Origin: JACQFV01 sp964593585
Lineage (GTDB): Bacteria > Zixibacteria > MSB-5A5 > WJJR01
Assembly: GCA_964593585.1 (NCBI GenBank)
Contig: CAZQIZ010000002.1
Location: forward strand, 62,001 to 126,000
DNA: 64,000 nt
Direction: 5' to 3'
Shown in pieces: positions 1-10,625 of the stretch; within the stretch, counting starts at the first letter, position 1, and each line of letters starts with the position of its first letter. The notes under the pieces were generated by a model. That model was not told the origin of the DNA, ran no database searches, and saw only the letters and a list, made by a program, of their open reading frames with translations. The position numbers were made by a program, and so were the translations under genes.

Positions 1-2101
1 CAAGCACATTGAAGATCTCCAGGCGGCTGTCCACCGCGCCGGCGGCGTCGATCGAGAAGGTGATGACGGTCGCGGCGTTGAACGGGTTCGGGTAGTTCTG
101 CTCCAGCGCAAACGAGCGGGGCAGCGGACCGATGCCGGCCACTTCGATCTTGTTGGCTTCGGGGTCGGCCAGTTTGGCCTCCTCGATGTGCGCGTTCGGC
201 ACGGCACCTTCCGACATGGCCACCACCGGGATGCGCAGCAATTCGCCGTTGCCGGAACGGATCAGCGAGCCCTCCTGGAACGGATTGCGCAGCAACACCG
301 CGCGCACGCTGCCGTTGCCGGCGCTGCGGTAGTAGAGGTTAACGCCCGCGGCCGAGCCGATCCGTTCGGGCGATCCCAGCGACATGGTCTTGCGGTCATA
401 CTTGATGTCGAACTGCGCCCCGGCGACATCGCTGGGCAGATCGGCCGAGAGCCGGTACGATCCGTTGGGTCCGTCGTAGGGGTCATACGTCAGACTGACA
501 ATTGCCGGCAGACCGGAAGCCAGGTTGTTGGAGGTCGCGGTCCCGTAGATGATGTTGATGATCTCGACCAGATCGAAGACGTCGACCAACGCATCCTGGA
601 TCACGTCGGCGGCGACAAACTGCCGCATCGTGAAGGTGAAGTCGCCGAGAATGTAGCCGACCACGCTGACGGCGTCGGCGACATCGATACGGCCGTCGAC
701 GTTGACGTCGCCGTAGAAGTCGACGAACACCTTGCCATTCTCGGTCGCCAGTTCAATCGACGATACATTCGGGTCGGGGTTGACCGACTCGAAGGCGTTT
801 TCAAAGGTGATGTCGTAGGCGCCGGGCACGGCGTCACCGGGGATGTTGCCGACGACGTTGAACAGGACGCTGCTGTTGCCCGATGGGATTGCATCAGTAG
901 CGAGCGAGAAGGCCACCACCCGCAGACGCCCCGGCACCTGGCCGAGGTTGTCGTAGATCGAGAAGCCATTCAGACGGTCGGTCGCCTGCAATTGGGTCGG
1001 CGTAAACGATGCCGGGTCGTAGACGAAGTCAAACTGCACGCCGTAGACCGATTGAATGGTCACAAAGTTGACGGGGATCACTACGCCGACGGTTCCCGGC
1101 ACACCGCCCTGCGGATCCAGAGACGGGGTCGAGGTGGTGAACAACTGGTCACGCGGTACTTCTGTGACATTGATGGTCACATTGCGCGGCGTGCTTTGCA
1201 GACCGGCGCTGTCGGTCGCCTGGAAGCTGACGACGAACGAGCCGGACTGGCTGAAGCTCGGCGTCCAACGGAACGTCCCAGTGGCCAGCGCCTTACCCCG
1301 GACGGGATTGTTCGGCGTGAAGGTGGCGCCGCTGGGCAGGTTGAAGGCCAGCAGACTGAGAGAGTCGCCGTCCGGGTCGGTCGCCGTGACCGTGAAGGTG
1401 AGAAGATCCCCCTGTCCGACGCTGACCGGCGAGGCCGGCTGCTGGACAACCGGCGCCCCTTGCGGCGGCGGCGTGTCGGTGGTGATCGTCACGCTTCCGT
1501 TGACAAGAGTCGGCCGTTTGAAAATGCGCGCGCGATAATCGGTCATCGTGTTAAACGACGACGGGAAGGAGGGGTCGTTCTCGAAGTTGATCGTCGTGGT
1601 ACCAGCAGTCGCCGCCGTTCGCACGCGCCATTTCGAACGAACGAAGGCGCCGCCTTGAGGAAGGTACAACGTGTTGACCGGGAAGAGATCAAAGTCCACG
1701 GCAATGAACGTCATTACAGCGCTCTCGGGTCGGCCGGCTGAGAATGTTTCGAACGAATGAGTGCGCAGCGACGACACTTCGGCGTTGATCGTCGTGTCCA
1801 GGCCCGAGATCGACGTGTCGGTCAGCGGCTCAATAAGCGACGCGTTAAAAGTGATGCGGAAATTGAACGCGCCGAGTGTGTCGACGTTGCGCAGGTAGAA
1901 GTCGACATTGAAGGTGTCGCCGGGCTGAACACCGGTGACGCTGATGGCGCGAATGGTGTCCAGCGTGGACGGGGTCTGCGCTTGGGCGGCCGGGGCGGCC
2001 AACGCCAGCAGGACGAACGCCATCGCGACCACTGTCGCCCCGCGCCCGCCAACGATCGAGTGAACCGTTGCAATTGTCCGTGTCATAGCTGGGACCCCCA
2101 T
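1..2101 (-). CDS. Secreted cohesin/dockerin-like protein with type IX-like sorting domain (partial)
   Basis: The frame is open from an ATG at 2101 to the window edge (about 700 codons), so the C-terminus is missing; a second in-frame ATG at 2086 gives a better signal peptide. After an Ala-rich hydrophobic signal (about residues 6-40) come a cohesin-like beta-sandwich, an Ig/cadherin-like domain (about 200-300) with a DPDGDS calcium-type motif, a second cohesin-like domain, and a dockerin-like pair of Asp-rich loops (GDVNVDGRIDVAD, near residue 467). A short beta domain leads to LEQNYPNPFN near residue 670, the hallmark opening of C-terminal sorting domains of type IX secretion cargo. The protein is presumably exported and surface-anchored or released; its ligand is unknown. 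No strong ribosome-binding site is visible at either start. Domain names are pattern recognition, not a profile search. Confidence 0.85.
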   Translation of the reverse strand, partial: MGVPAMTRTIATVHSIVGGRGATVVAMAFVLLALAAPAAQAQTPSTLDTIRAISVTGVQPGDTFNVDFYLRNVDTLGAFNFRITFNASLIEPLTDTSISGLDTTINAEVSSLRTHSFETFSAGRPESAVMTFIAVDFDLFPVNTLYLPQGGAFVRSKWRVRTAATAGTTTINFENDPSFPSSFNTMTDYRARIFKRPTLVNGSVTITTDTPPPQGAPVVQQPASPVSVGQGDLLTFTVTATDPDGDSLSLLAFNLPSGATFTPNNPVRGKALATGTFRWTPSFSQSGSFVVSFQATDSAGLQSTPRNVTINVTEVPRDQLFTTSTPSLDPQGGVPGTVGVVIPVNFVTIQSVYGVQFDFVYDPASFTPTQLQATDRLNGFSIYDNLGQVPGRLRVVAFSLATDAIPSGNSSVLFNVVGNIPGDAVPGAYDITFENAFESVNPDPNVSSIELATENGKVFVDFYGDVNVDGRIDVADAVSVVGYILGDFTFTMRQFVAADVIQDALVDVFDLVEIINIIYGTATSNNLASGLPAIVSLTYDPYDGPNGSYRLSADLPSDVAGAQFDIKYDRKTMSLGSPERIGSAAGVNLYYRSAGNGSVRAVLLRNPFQEGSLIRSGNGELLRIPVVAMSEGAVPNAHIEEAKLADPEANKIEVAGIGPLPRSFALEQNYPNPFNAATVITFSIDAAGAVDSRLEIFNVL

Positions 2102-2623
2102 TCGGGATGCTACTTGAGTATCGACCTCCGCGGCTTCCGCCTGCGTCCGGGCGCAACGCGCCATCCGGGCCAGCCCGTCGCCGATTCTGTGTGCAAGCGT
2201 CTGCATAGATTCCGTTTCCGGCGCCACCGCCGATGCTTCCGGGTTTGCGCGCGCCGCCTGAGGCAACCTCCGGGCATGCTGATCCCGGACGGGTACGCGT
2301 CATGGCGGACAACGCCTTTTGAATCAACTGTGGGAGCCATCCCTCACCGGCGGTGAGAGCGGATCCCGAACTCGTGTGGTTCAAATCGCAAACCCAGTGC
2401 CCGATGGGCAAGTGGGCGGCGGTGCGAACCGGTCGCGGTAGGAGCGATACGTTTGGCGGCAGGTACTAAAGCAGGCCAAGATCCATTTGAACCGACGTGC
2501 GCCGCTGTCTTGATCCACCTTTCCGGAAGTGGCCACTGATGCCAGCGCCGGGACCTACAAATCTCCGACGCATGCGAGTCGTTCACAAAAATTCCAAGCC
2601 ATGCGATGCCTTAATTTCGGACT

Positions 2624-2687
2624 TGTCAGGGCCTGTTTCGGCGACTTCTGAGGACCGTATGGCGCGGGTAAACAGACGGCCCTGACA
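2624..2687. repeat. Inverted repeat, TGTCAGGGCC arms
   Basis: TGTCAGGGCC at 2624-2633 is matched by its exact complement at 2678-2687. Just inside each arm is a similar TGTTT-type extension, offset by three bases. It could be a small palindromic element or an RNA hairpin; nothing identifies its role. Confidence 0.5.
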
Positions 2688-2944
2688 GTGTGGACAATAT
2701 AGCAATTCCCCGCGGTTTTTTCCCCGATAATCTGCTGGCGCACTATGCTTTTGACCGACCGATGACAATAAAAAATCCCGGCCTGTAGACGCCGTCGACC
2801 TGACGGATTGAGGGCCGGGTGCAAACACGATCGAATCTCCTTTGTGACTGGTCGCAAACAACATCCAAGATCATTCGCGAGGGTGGTGTTTTACCTCCTG
2901 TTTAACCGGTTAACCCGTTTGTGGTCATCGTCTTCGAAATCCAT

Positions 2945-2970
2945 CGGGGGAGGGCTTGCACCCTCCCCCG
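2945..2970 (-). terminator. Terminator-like hairpin after the 972-aa secreted protein
   Basis: A perfect 10-base-pair GC-rich stem (CGGGGGAGGG pairing with CCCTCCCCCG) with a six-base loop sits 17 bases past the stop codon at 2987. On the minus strand it is followed only by a weak T-rich stretch, so termination is inferred from position and stem strength. Confidence 0.65.
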
Positions 2971-2986
2971 ACGGGGACTGCGCCGA

Positions 2987-5905
2987 TTACTTGATCAGCA
3001 CCATCTTCTTGGTGGCGGTGAATTCCGGCGTGGTCACGCGGTAGAAGTACATACCGGTGGCGGCGGAAGAACCGTCGGCCGTCAGGCCGTTCCACTCAAC
3101 GTTGTTGGTGCCAACATGGCCCATACCCGAGAAGGTACGGACAACCTGGCCCGCGACGTTGTAGATGGTCAGCGAGAACTCCGACTCCTTGGTCAGCGTG
3201 AACGGAATGACCGTGCCCGCGTTGAAGGGGTTCGGATAGTTCTGCTCGAGCGCATAGGAGGTCGGGACCACCGCGGAGGCGGCGTTGACCGACAACAGGG
3301 CGCCGTTGTAATCGGAGAACTGCGACTCGACCAGCTCGATCGAACCGTCGACCGGGATGGTGACGAGGCTGTTGGCGCCGGCGGTCAGGCGCGTGGCAGC
3401 GGCTTCAACGGTCTGGGAGATCAGCACGCGGAGCTCGCCATTGGCGGCATTCGAGCGCACGGTCAGACCGGAGTTGTTGGCGAGCACGGGCGCGCCAACC
3501 GAGCCGTTGTAGCGGAAGACCAGCAGGGCCGCGCCGATGTCAACCGACGAGTTGGTGCGGACCGTGACGGCGCCGTTGGCGACATCGGAGGTCACATCAA
3601 CCGAGTTGGCATACGGGGACAGCTTCGGCGAACCAGTGTTCGTTCCGGGCGGGAACGGCGCTTCGTCGCCGGTGATGATGCGGATAAGGTAAATCAGGTC
3701 GGCCACGGTCAGCACGATACCGTCATCGTTGATGTCCGAAGCGAGAATCTGGCTCTGAGCCCACACCGGATTCCACACGCCGGAACCATAGATGAAGTAG
3801 TTCGTGTACAGAACCGCGTCGCCGATCTCGTTGGCAATACCGTTCAGGTTCAGATCGCCACGGTCGTCCGGCGGCTCGCAGACGCAGATCGCGCCGCCGC
3901 AGAAGGACACTTCCGGCTCGATCACATAACCCGGCTTCGCATTGCCATCGCAGTCGTAGTACGGCCCCAGGACGACGCCATCACGCGGCACCCAGAGGGT
4001 GTTACCGGACTTGTCGGAGAAGCTGTTGTCGCCGCAATCAAACGAGCAGAAGCCAACGTGCAGGCAGCTGTTGATGAAATTGCGGTCAGACGTGACGCTG
4101 AACGTCAGGCAGGCGAGGGTCTTTCCGTCCAGGTTGAAGTAGGACGGATCGATCTCGACGCCATTGTTCATCTCGGCGATGGAGACCAGACGGACATAGC
4201 CATCCGGGCAGCCGCCCGAGCAGTTTCCGCCGAACTGGCCGGTACGATAGGTGAAGTACTCCCAACCTTCGGGACCGCCGGTGGCGCCCATGAAGGACAG
4301 ACCGCTCTGATCGTAGCAGATCAGGAGGTCATAACCGCCCGCGTCGCCGGGGAGCGCGCCGGGCTCGGCCACGACGCACACCGTCGCACGCTCGCCGTTG
4401 AGCCAGCACGCGTAGCCCGAATCCGTGTCCTGCTTCACGATCGCCACGCACGGGTTCTCGAAGATCACGTCAAACTGGCAGGTAATGGTGACGCAGCCGT
4501 CGGAGACCGTATAGGTCACCGGGTAGGAGGCGCCATCGCCAGCCGGACGGGTCGCGGACCAGGTGTCGCCGGTGATGTCTTCATCCGGCCAGCCAGTGCC
4601 CGAAACCAGAGTATAAACCAGGTTGTCGCCATCCGCCTGAGCGAGGTCGCCCAGGTCGACGACGGTCTCGACACCCTGCGGCGCCAAGGTCGGATCGATC
4701 GCCGTGCAGGTCGGCACAAGATTGCCAACCGTGACTTCAAAGGTGCACTCGATGGTCGACTGCACCGCATCGGTCGCACGGATGGTCACCGACTGCCTAC
4801 CCACATCACCGCAACCGGTCGGCCAGTCCCAAATGCCGGCATCCAGAGCGCCCGGACCGCTGATTTGCTGCAGCGTGTACGGCGGGCAGCCACCGGAAAC
4901 GGTCGGGGTCATGGACGCGACCTGTCCCCAATGGACGGAGACGTTGTTGCAGGCAATCTGCAACGGGGCCGGACTCACGTTGAAGTGCACGGTCACGTTC
5001 GGATCGGCCTCGCAACCGCTGGCGACCGGATCGTCCGCGTAGACGACCACGTCGATGCCATTGGCGACGTCGGCGCAGGTCGGGGTCACGCAGAGCTGGT
5101 TGCCATTGATGGTGCCAGGACCGCTGAGGATGTGGAAGGTGATCGGGCTGTCATTTTCCGGATCGGTAGCCGACAGCGTAACGCAAGCCGGCGAGCCAAC
5201 CGACGCGTTCACCGGTCCGACCGGGTTGACGACCGGGCAGGCGTTCGGCGGTTGAAAGATCGTGACGATGCCAGCCACGAAGTTCATCGGCACCAAGGCG
5301 GTGTTCCGGTCCACATACGACAGGTGGTTGGCCGGACGCACGCAGCAGGTGTCGACGATGAAGGTGCCTTCGACGTTGGTCACGTTGAAGGTGAACTGGT
5401 AGGACGGATTGCCCGGCGGATCGGCACCCGGATCGAGATCGATGTCGTCGCCGACGTTTTCGTCACCGGTCGAAACGGTGGCGTGCAGGATCGCGTCGGG
5501 GCTGATAAAGTCGATGTTCGCAGCCGGAGCGCCGTACGTGTTGGACGTCGGACCGGAGCACGCCGGACTGCCCGTCACCGCATAGCGGTTCTGGGTGATA
5601 TTCGCCGGCGGCCCCTGCGGGTTGGCCGCGCCCAGCGGGCTGTTGTTCAAACGGCCACCAGCGGTCACGCCACGGGTGAAAGATCCGGTAATGTACGAGC
5701 CCGGGGTCTGTTCGCGGAATTCCAGCGGCATCACAAAACCGACGGCCGCCAGATCGTTCTCGATATAGACCCCAAGGGTGACGCCTGTCGCGCCTGGCGC
5801 CACGGTCTTGGATTCGACGGTGACCAGATCGGCCGCCATCGCCGCCGCGCCGCACAGGAAGACCAAACACGCTGCCAAGCTAATGGTCTTTGCAAAACGC
5901 TTCAT
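2987..5905 (-). CDS. Large secreted protein with Ig-like, dockerin-like and type IX-like sorting domains
   Basis: 972 residues from an ATG at 5905 preceded by a clear AAGGAG ribosome-binding site. The N-terminus (MKRFAKTISLAACLVFLCG...) is a standard signal peptide. Two cohesin-like regions (about 25-190 and 460-640) flank several Ig-like modules rich in DPEN/DPDG-type turns and paired cysteines. A dockerin-like segment near residues 690-770 carries two calcium-loop patterns (GDLNLNGIANE and SDINDDGIVLT). The C-terminus has LEQNYPNPFN and ends in a lysine-rich KKMVLIK tail, a complete type IX-like sorting domain. The many cysteines (for example in the CGGAICVCEPP stretch) fit a protein folded outside the cytoplasm. 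It is probably a cell-surface or matrix protein; cohesin and dockerin modules in one protein could let copies associate, which is inference. Confidence 0.9.
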   Translation of the reverse strand: MKRFAKTISLAACLVFLCGAAAMAADLVTVESKTVAPGATGVTLGVYIENDLAAVGFVMPLEFREQTPGSYITGSFTRGVTAGGRLNNSPLGAANPQGPPANITQNRYAVTGSPACSGPTSNTYGAPAANIDFISPDAILHATVSTGDENVGDDIDLDPGADPPGNPSYQFTFNVTNVEGTFIVDTCCVRPANHLSYVDRNTALVPMNFVAGIVTIFQPPNACPVVNPVGPVNASVGSPACVTLSATDPENDSPITFHILSGPGTINGNQLCVTPTCADVANGIDVVVYADDPVASGCEADPNVTVHFNVSPAPLQIACNNVSVHWGQVASMTPTVSGGCPPYTLQQISGPGALDAGIWDWPTGCGDVGRQSVTIRATDAVQSTIECTFEVTVGNLVPTCTAIDPTLAPQGVETVVDLGDLAQADGDNLVYTLVSGTGWPDEDITGDTWSATRPAGDGASYPVTYTVSDGCVTITCQFDVIFENPCVAIVKQDTDSGYACWLNGERATVCVVAEPGALPGDAGGYDLLICYDQSGLSFMGATGGPEGWEYFTYRTGQFGGNCSGGCPDGYVRLVSIAEMNNGVEIDPSYFNLDGKTLACLTFSVTSDRNFINSCLHVGFCSFDCGDNSFSDKSGNTLWVPRDGVVLGPYYDCDGNAKPGYVIEPEVSFCGGAICVCEPPDDRGDLNLNGIANEIGDAVLYTNYFIYGSGVWNPVWAQSQILASDINDDGIVLTVADLIYLIRIITGDEAPFPPGTNTGSPKLSPYANSVDVTSDVANGAVTVRTNSSVDIGAALLVFRYNGSVGAPVLANNSGLTVRSNAANGELRVLISQTVEAAATRLTAGANSLVTIPVDGSIELVESQFSDYNGALLSVNAASAVVPTSYALEQNYPNPFNAGTVIPFTLTKESEFSLTIYNVAGQVVRTFSGMGHVGTNNVEWNGLTADGSSAATGMYFYRVTTPEFTATKKMVLIK

Positions 5906-6678
5906 TGTGTTTTGCTCCTTAGTTCTCACTGTTGCTGATTCGAATTCCCCAACGAGAGACACGTTCGTTCGAGGAACCCACACGATAGAAAGTCCCCCTA
6001 ATTACCGTGCCAAGCGATTGCTGCTGTGCCTCAATCATTCGACTATTCCTTTAAACCTCACCTCCGTACTGCATGGACCTGTAAAGCATTCACGGTTACT
6101 GTTGACTGGAGTGAGCGTTTAAAGAACGGCTCTTCGTCCGCAACACCTCCTTTCACCGTGATAACTGGTTGGTTGGGCTGTTGGTTGACGTTTGGGTTGA
6201 CATTGATAGCACACGTTTTCGCCCGCGCCGCGACGCGGCCGGACGGTGAGACCTCCGGAAGCGGACACACCCCGGGCGCTCCCTCCCGATTTCGTGGCGG
6301 AAGCGGCCGGTGCGGTGCGAATGTGAAGATCCGTGTAATGCGAACTGCCGGAACAGCGAGACATCGGGAAGACCCTTGTTTTGACCATGAGCTGACGAGT
6401 TGACGTTCGTGACCTCTCAGAACCTGGTACGACTTGCGGATCTCCTCCCCGTAGACGATTCGATGCACCCCGCGGGAGCGGTGTGCACGGCTGATTGTTG
6501 AGTTTTGTCGCCTTCTACCGGCTGCGGTACTGAGTCGCGGCGGGGTTGCTGTGCAAAGGTTTCCGCCCTTGCCCCGACGCGATGCCTGTCACTTGGTTCG
6601 CGCTACTACCCCAAGACTGTGGTAAACTGTTTCAACAAGTGTGCCGTTTATCATGCGGTAACATCAATCGGCGAAGCC

Positions 6679-6707
6679 AATATAGAAGTACCCCCAAAAT
6701 CTGTCAA
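6679..6707 (-). promoter_or_regulatory. Sigma-70-type promoter, minus strand
   Basis: On the minus strand TTGACA (complement of 6702-6707) and TATATT (complement of 6679-6684) are separated by exactly 17 bases. Transcription would start near 6672 and run toward the secreted-protein gene starting at 5905. Confidence 0.7.
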
Positions 6708-6839
6708 CCCACTTTCTGGTTTTTTTCGTGGGTATGGGACCGATCCAATCCCATGTCCGGACACGAAATAGCCCGCGCCAGAGCGGGGGCTTCGCCCACA
6801 GGGCTCATTTCAGTCCAGATACAGCCCCACCACCTCAAC

Positions 6840-6870
6840 CCCCTGCAATACAACAGCTTGTATTCAGGGG
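6840..6870 (-). terminator. Hairpin downstream of KBL gene
   Basis: CCCCTG plus AATACAA pair with TTGTATT plus CAGGGG around a four-base loop with one bulged base, 26 bases beyond the KBL stop. No long T-run follows. Its place at the end of the long minus-strand gene block fits a transcript end. Confidence 0.6.
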
Positions 6871-6896
6871 TCAAATGCGGCCTTTCAAGCGCCGCT

Positions 6897-8144
6897 TTAT
6901 GCCCCGTAGGCCTCGACGATCTCCTGCTTGGTTTTGCCAAGGATGCCGTACTTTTTACCCACTTTTCGGAAGGCATCTAGGGCCTTATCAAGATGATGGG
7001 TCTCATGGCCCGCCGAGATCTGGGTGCGGATCCGGGCCTGGCCCTGCGCCACCACCGGGAAGAAGAACCCGACGGCGTAAATGCCCTCGGCGAATAGATC
7101 GCGCGAGACATCCTGTGACAACTTGGCGTTGAAGAGCATGACCGGCACAATCGGCGTGTCCCCATCCTTCAGGACAAATCCGGCCTCCGTTAGACCCTGC
7201 CGCCAGTAGGCGGTGTTGCGCTCCAGCTTGTCGCGCCGCTCGGTGCTCCGGGAGAGGATGTCCAGCACCTTCAGCACCCCGGAGACCACCACCGGGGCAA
7301 TGGTGTTGGAAAAGAGGTAGGGACGGGCGCGCTGGCGGCACATCTCGACCAGCTCGCGGCGTCCGGAAACGCAGCCGCCGGAGGCGCCGCCGAGCGCCTT
7401 GCCGAAGGTCGTGGTGATGATGTCGATCTCGCCCACCACGCCATACTTCTCATGGGTGCCTCTCCCCGTCTTGCCGATGAAGCCGGTGGCGTGGGAGTCA
7501 TCGACCAGCAGCATGGCGTCATACTGCTTGCACAGCGCCGACATCCGGTCGAGCGGGGCTGTGTCGCCGTCCATGGAGAAGACGCCGTCGGTGATGACGA
7601 CCCGCATCCGTTTGTCCTGATGCATCGCCAGTTTCTCTTCGAGGTGCTCCATGTTGGCGTGCTTGAAGGTGTCCTGCATGGCGCTGCACAGACGGATTCC
7701 GTCGATGAGCGAGGCATGCACGAGGCGGTCGGAGATCATCACATCGTCCTTGGTCAGAATCGCCTCGAAGACCCCGGCGTTGGCGTCCATGCACGACGGG
7801 AAGAGGATGGTCGCCTCGGTGCCGAGAAAGTCGGTGACCTTCTCCTCCAGTTCGCGGTGGATGTCCTGTGTGCCGCAGATGAAGCGCACGGACGACATGC
7901 CATAGCCGCGCCGGTCGAGTCCCTCATGGGCGGCCTTGACGACCTCGGGATGGCTGGAGAGGCCGAGGTAGTTGTTGGCGCACATATTGATGACTTTCTT
8001 CGGCGCCGCCCCGGCGGGGAATTCGACTTCAATGTCCGCCGCTTGCGCGGAATGAATGAACCGCTCCTGCTTGAACAGCCCGGCATCGGAGATGCCTTTG
8101 AGCGTCTCCTGATAAATGCTGCGGGCGCGATCGCTGAAACTCAT
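6897..8144 (-). CDS. kbl: Glycine C-acetyltransferase (2-amino-3-ketobutyrate CoA ligase)
   Basis: 415 residues from an ATG at 8144 with GGAG just upstream; the frame extends further 5' but the family N-terminus fits this start. A PLP enzyme of the alpha-oxoamine synthase family that cleaves 2-amino-3-oxobutyrate with CoA to glycine and acetyl-CoA (or the reverse). Landmarks follow E. coli Kbl nearly word for word: CANNYLGLSSHP, SVRFICGTQDIHRELE, TDGVFSMDGD, VDDSHATGF and the PLP-lysine loop TTTFGKALGGASGG, ending in QARIRTQISAGH. Threonine dehydrogenase lies four genes upstream in the same block, so threonine-to-glycine catabolism is the natural reading. An ACP gene lies directly upstream, so an ACP-bound acyl donor cannot be excluded from sequence alone. 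Confidence 0.95.
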   Translation of the reverse strand: MSFSDRARSIYQETLKGISDAGLFKQERFIHSAQAADIEVEFPAGAAPKKVINMCANNYLGLSSHPEVVKAAHEGLDRRGYGMSSVRFICGTQDIHRELEEKVTDFLGTEATILFPSCMDANAGVFEAILTKDDVMISDRLVHASLIDGIRLCSAMQDTFKHANMEHLEEKLAMHQDKRMRVVITDGVFSMDGDTAPLDRMSALCKQYDAMLLVDDSHATGFIGKTGRGTHEKYGVVGEIDIITTTFGKALGGASGGCVSGRRELVEMCRQRARPYLFSNTIAPVVVSGVLKVLDILSRSTERRDKLERNTAYWRQGLTEAGFVLKDGDTPIVPVMLFNAKLSQDVSRDLFAEGIYAVGFFFPVVAQGQARIRTQISAGHETHHLDKALDAFRKVGKKYGILGKTKQEIVEAYGA

Positions 8145-8256
8145 AGGGAGACTCCTTGATGGCAATGACAGGGGCAACGTCGCGGCGCAAAACCGCACGC
8201 CCGTCGCAGCGCTTTACGCCGTCGGCCGGACGGCCGGTCCACGGCGACGGCGCGGG

Positions 8257-8499
8257 CTATTGCGTGAAGCGCTTGACCAGTGCGACGATCTTGTTGACCG
8301 AATCGAAGGCCTCGGGTGTGGCCTGATCATCGGGGATCGAAATCTTGTACTTGTTCTCCAAGAACCGCTTCAGGGACACCATCGAGAAAGAGTCCACGAT
8401 TCCGCTGGAAATCAGCGGCGCATCGGGGGTGAGGTCGTCGTCCTCCTCGAGGTATTCCTTCTTGACGTACTCAAGCACGACTTTGGTCATCTCATCCAT
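8257..8499 (-). CDS. Acyl carrier protein
   Basis: 80 residues with a GGAGG ribosome-binding site before the ATG at 8499. Acidic four-helix ACP fold; the phosphopantetheine serine sits in SSGIVDSFSMVSL (the DSF variant of the usual DSL). It is not the fatty-acid AcpP, which normally lies by fabF or fabG, but a stand-alone carrier of the kind found with AMP-forming acyl ligases. Its neighbours are an acetyl-CoA-synthetase-like ligase (18 bases upstream) and KBL (112 bases downstream), and the gene for the enzyme that would activate it, acpS, is in the same operon. The carried acyl group is unknown. Confidence 0.9.
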   Translation of the reverse strand: MDEMTKVVLEYVKKEYLEEDDDLTPDAPLISSGIVDSFSMVSLKRFLENKYKISIPDDQATPEAFDSVNKIVALVKRFTQ

Positions 8500-8517
8500 G
8501 TGTGTCTGCCTCCGGGA

Positions 8518-10224
<1,707 letters not shown>

Positions 10225-10237
10225 GTTCCCCTCTCCT

Positions 10238-10612
10238 CTATCCTTCCAGAATGACGATGGCGACGGCGTGCGAGGCCTCGTGCGACAGCGACAAATGGAT
10301 GCGGCGCACTTGCCGTTCGGAGGCGGCGCTCGCGGCTTTTCCCTTGAGATTCAATGTCGGTCCGGCCGACTCAGCGGCGGCCACCTCGATGTCGCCGAAG
10401 GCGAGGCCTTCGCGCCAGCCGGTGCCAAGGGCTTTGAGGAAAGCTTCCTTGGCGGCGAACCGGGCGGCGTAATGCGATGCGGGGTCGGCCTTGGGTTCAC
10501 AGTAGGCGATCTCGACGGGCGTGAACAGATCCTCCCGCAGTCCCGGCAGGCCGGGCAGTTGTCGCGCAAAGCGCGCGACCTCCGCGATATCGATGCCCAG
10601 ACCGATGATCAC
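10238..10612 (-). CDS. acpS: Holo-[acyl-carrier-protein] synthase
   Basis: 124 residues, GTG start at 10612 with GGGAG upstream. AcpS-type phosphopantetheinyl transferase: the N-terminal metal-binding motif IGLGIDIAEVARF and the helix motif YAARFAAKEAFLKALGTG are both intact, and the C-terminus has HLSLSHEASHAVA, as in the family. It transfers 4'-phosphopantetheine from CoA to the ACP serine. Thirteen bases separate it from the genes on either side, so it is co-transcribed with the ligase and ACP. It may also serve the fatty-acid ACP of the cell. Confidence 0.94.
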   Translation of the reverse strand: MIIGLGIDIAEVARFARQLPGLPGLREDLFTPVEIAYCEPKADPASHYAARFAAKEAFLKALGTGWREGLAFGDIEVAAAESAGPTLNLKGKAASAASERQVRRIHLSLSHEASHAVAIVILEG

Positions 10613-10625
10613 CGCTCCCGTCCAC

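Larger units (their letters stand above)
2102..2986. other. Intergenic region, no gene recognised
   Basis: This 885-base gap between two minus-strand secreted-protein genes has no reading frame with a recognisable product. It should contain the promoter of the downstream gene, but I could not pick a convincing -35/-10 pair; a TATATT hexamer near 2695-2700 on the minus strand lacks a good -35. It also holds the 10-base inverted repeat at 2624-2687 and the terminator hairpin at 2945-2970. Confidence 0.6.
5906..6896. other. Long intergenic region / putative leader of the secreted-protein gene
   Basis: This 991-base gap lies between the KBL gene and the start of the 972-aa secreted protein, both on the minus strand. 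It contains a near-consensus minus-strand promoter (6679-6707), which would give a leader of roughly 770 bases, and a perfect AAAGGAGGTG Shine-Dalgarno-like motif (complement of 6146-6155) with no well-placed start codon. A GTG-initiated frame (6468 down to 6058, 136 codons) exists but has no ribosome-binding site or recognisable features, so I do not call it. Confidence 0.55.

Noticed and set aside
188..1741. A 517-codon plus-strand frame at the window start
   Set aside because: Antisense shadow of the partial secreted-protein gene, which shows a continuous domain structure on the minus strand.
2381..2402. A GGTTCAAATC stretch resembling a tRNA T-arm
   Set aside because: No acceptor stem, anticodon arm or CCA end can be built around it.
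2921..5938. A 1005-codon open frame on the plus strand opposite the large secreted protein
   Set aside because: It is antisense to a gene with signal peptide, ribosome-binding site and sorting domain; its Arg/Asp/Gly/Val-rich product is typical of the mirror frame in high-GC DNA.
6058..6468. A 136-codon GTG-initiated minus-strand frame in the leader region
   Set aside because: No ribosome-binding site, no recognisable domain or hydrophobic segment; more likely untranslated leader.
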